Below are positions 62,838-64,000 of a stretch of DNA of 64,000 nt, piece by piece. Location: NCBI RefSeq assembly GCF_014267175.1, contig NZ_JACMTR010000002.1, positions 5,419,501 to 5,483,500 on the forward strand. The letters are read 5' to 3'. Within the stretch, counting starts at the first letter, position 1, and each line of letters opens with the position of its first letter. The notes below the pieces were generated by a model. That model was not told where the DNA came from. It did not search any database and saw only the letters and a list, made by a program, of their open reading frames with translations. The DNA is from Pseudonocardia sp. C8. GTDB taxonomy: Bacteria > Actinomycetota > Actinomycetes > Mycobacteriales > Pseudonocardiaceae. The position numbers and the translations under genes are program-made.

Positions 62838-64000
62838 TCACGACGGTTCCCCACCGGGTGCCGTTCCCTCCCGGACGACCTTCCCGTCGCCGACCGCGAA
62901 CCGGACACCGTCCAGCTCGGGCGGCACGTCCTCACCGACGGCGGCGGTCACCAGCACCTGCTCGGCGCCGGCGACCAGCCCGGCCAGCGCCCGCCGGCGG
63001 GCGGAGTCCAGCTCGGCGAACACGTCGTCGAGCACGAGGACCGGCTCGACGTCGTCGGCGTGCAGCAGCCGGTACGACGCCAGCCGCAGGGCCAGCGCGA
63101 ACGCCCAGGACTCGCCGTGGCTGGCGTAGCCCTTCGCCGGGCCCTCCCCGAGCGCGAGCTCCAGCTCGTCGCGGTGCGGGCCGACCAGGCACACCCCGCG
63201 TTCGATCTCCTGCGGACGGACCTCGGCCAGGCGCTGCAGCAGCAACGCCTCCAGCTCCTCGGCCGTGGACGGCAGCTCGGCGACCCCCGCCGTCCCCAGG
63301 CTGGAGCGGTAGTCCAGGCCGATCGGGTCCGACGACGGGGCGATCTGCCCGAACGCCTCCCGGGCGTACGGCGCGAGCGCGACGACGAGCTCGCGCCGAC
63401 CCGCCAGCAGCGCGGCCCCGGTGCGGGCCAGGTGCCCGTCCCAGACCTCGAGCGTCGTGAGGTCGTCCGGGAGGTCGGGATCCGACGGTGGAGCCGGCCG
63501 GGACCGGCCACGCGGCCCCCGCAGCGCCGGCTTCGCCGTCTTGAGCAGCGCCGACCGCTGGCGCAGCACCTTGTCGTAGTCCGCGCGGATCCCGGCGTAG
63601 CGCGGGAAGCGGGCGACGAGGAGCTCGTCGAGGAACCGGCGCCGCTCAGAGGGATCACCGCGCACCAGCGCCAGGTCCTCCGGCGCGAACAGCACACTGC
63701 GCAGGATCCCCAGCACGTCCCGCGGGCGGGACACCGGCGACCGGTTCACCCGGGCCCGGTTCTGCCTCCCCGAGTTGATCTCCAGCTCGACGCCGAGCTT
63801 CCGGCCGTGGTGGTGCACCTCGCCGCGGAGCAGGGCCTGCTCGGCCCCGCGCCGGATCAGCGGTGCGTCCGACGACACCCGGTGCGAGCCCAGGCTGGCG
63901 AGGTAGCCGATCCCCTCCACCAGGTTCGTCTTGCCAGCGCCGTTCGACCCGATCAGCACCGTGACACCGGGATCGAGATCGAGCTCGGCCTCCGGCCAGG
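62838..64000 (-). CDS. recF: DNA replication and repair protein RecF (5' end beyond the window)
   Basis: At least 387 residues; the start lies past base 64000. The frame enters at [20 protein letters not shown], with Walker [10 protein letters not shown], the signature-like [17 protein letters not shown], and the C-terminal Walker [17 protein letters not shown]. RecF loads RecA at gaps with RecO/RecR. Probably only about 15-20 N-terminal residues are missing. The stop is 63 bp before the DUF721 start. Confidence 0.96.
   Translation of the reverse strand, partial: WPEAELDLDPGVTVLIGSNGAGKTNLVEGIGYLASLGSHRVSSDAPLIRRGAEQALLRGEVHHHGRKLGVELEINSGRQNRARVNRSPVSRPRDVLGILRSVLFAPEDLALVRGDPSERRRFLDELLVARFPRYAGIRADYDKVLRQRSALLKTAKPALRGPRGRSRPAPPSDPDLPDDLTTLEVWDGHLARTGAALLAGRRELVVALAPYAREAFGQIAPSSDPIGLDYRSSLGTAGVAELPSTAEELEALLLQRLAEVRPQEIERGVCLVGPHRDELELALGEGPAKGYASHGESWAFALALRLASYRLLHADDVEPVLVLDDVFAELDSARRRALAGLVAGAEQVLVTAAVGEDVPPELDGVRFAVGDGKVVREGTAPGGEPS

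Overview
The window is very G+C-rich actinobacterial chromosome, most likely from the Pseudonocardiaceae (Pseudonocardia-like). The reasons are the use of GTG starts, the order recF - DUF721 - gyrB - gyrA - DUF3566 - tRNA-Ile - DLW-39 - tRNA-Ala at the right end (all on the minus strand), a cwsA-like gene divergent from ppiA at the left end, and a near-identical match, from memory, to the Amycolatopsis guaiacol demethylase GcoAB. The right end enters recF, so oriC (dnaA-dnaN) should lie a few kb beyond base 64000.

Layout. 0-2.1 kb: rhomboid protease, ppiA, cwsA-like. In mycobacteria cwsA-ppiA directly follow the tRNA-Ile/tRNA-Ala pair, so about 53 kb of other genes appears to sit between tRNA-Ala (55.7 kb) and cwsA here. 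2.1-7.2 kb: alpha/beta hydrolase, a secreted LPSAD-repeat protein, GNAT, an overlapping folP/RibD-like pair and a thioesterase. 7.2-11.4 kb: TetR, MFS transporter and alkylsulfatase. 11.4-16.9 kb: acyl-CoA dehydrogenase, SCP2-like protein, TetR, a protein of 29 uninterrupted 10-residue repeats, deoC and a STAS protein. 16.9-21.0 kb: formamide/acetamide locus (fmdB, fmdA, frameshifted amiS, an AmiC-like sensor, MarR) with a five-copy 28-bp tandem repeat. 21.0-24.4 kb: gcoR-gcoA-gcoB. 24.5-29.7 kb: ECF sigma with YCII partner, small membrane proteins, a SARP remnant and a frameshifted GH16 lipoprotein.

29.8-38.3 kb: a tightly coupled seven-gene operon (ABC sugar/glycerol-phosphate-type importer, tyrosine-type phosphatase, metallophosphoesterase, RpiR regulator) divergent from a secreted purple acid phosphatase, which together look like phosphate-ester scavenging. 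39.2-44.9 kb: a small HTH gene, paired operators, an 18-residue lysine-rich micro-ORF with its own promoter and terminator, a membrane protein, a 1452-residue CtpI-like P-type ATPase and a 37-residue membrane peptide. 45.0-48.0 kb: RpiR regulator divergent from a MetE-like protein overlapping a YmdB-type phosphoesterase. 48.1-55.5 kb: SnoaL-like protein, LuxR, GntR, a two-subunit GMC dehydrogenase, MHS-type transporter and aldehyde dehydrogenase, probably one alcohol-oxidation pathway.

The most unusual elements are the micro-ORF/operator/ATPase locus at 39-45 kb, the MetE-like/YmdB/RpiR trio, the exact decad-repeat protein, the tandem repeat that contains a stop codon, and three DnaA-box-like 9-mers at the start of the DUF721 gene. 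No transposase, integrase, CRISPR array, rRNA or recognisable riboswitch was found. All positions were read by eye; family assignments come from motif recognition, not database searches.
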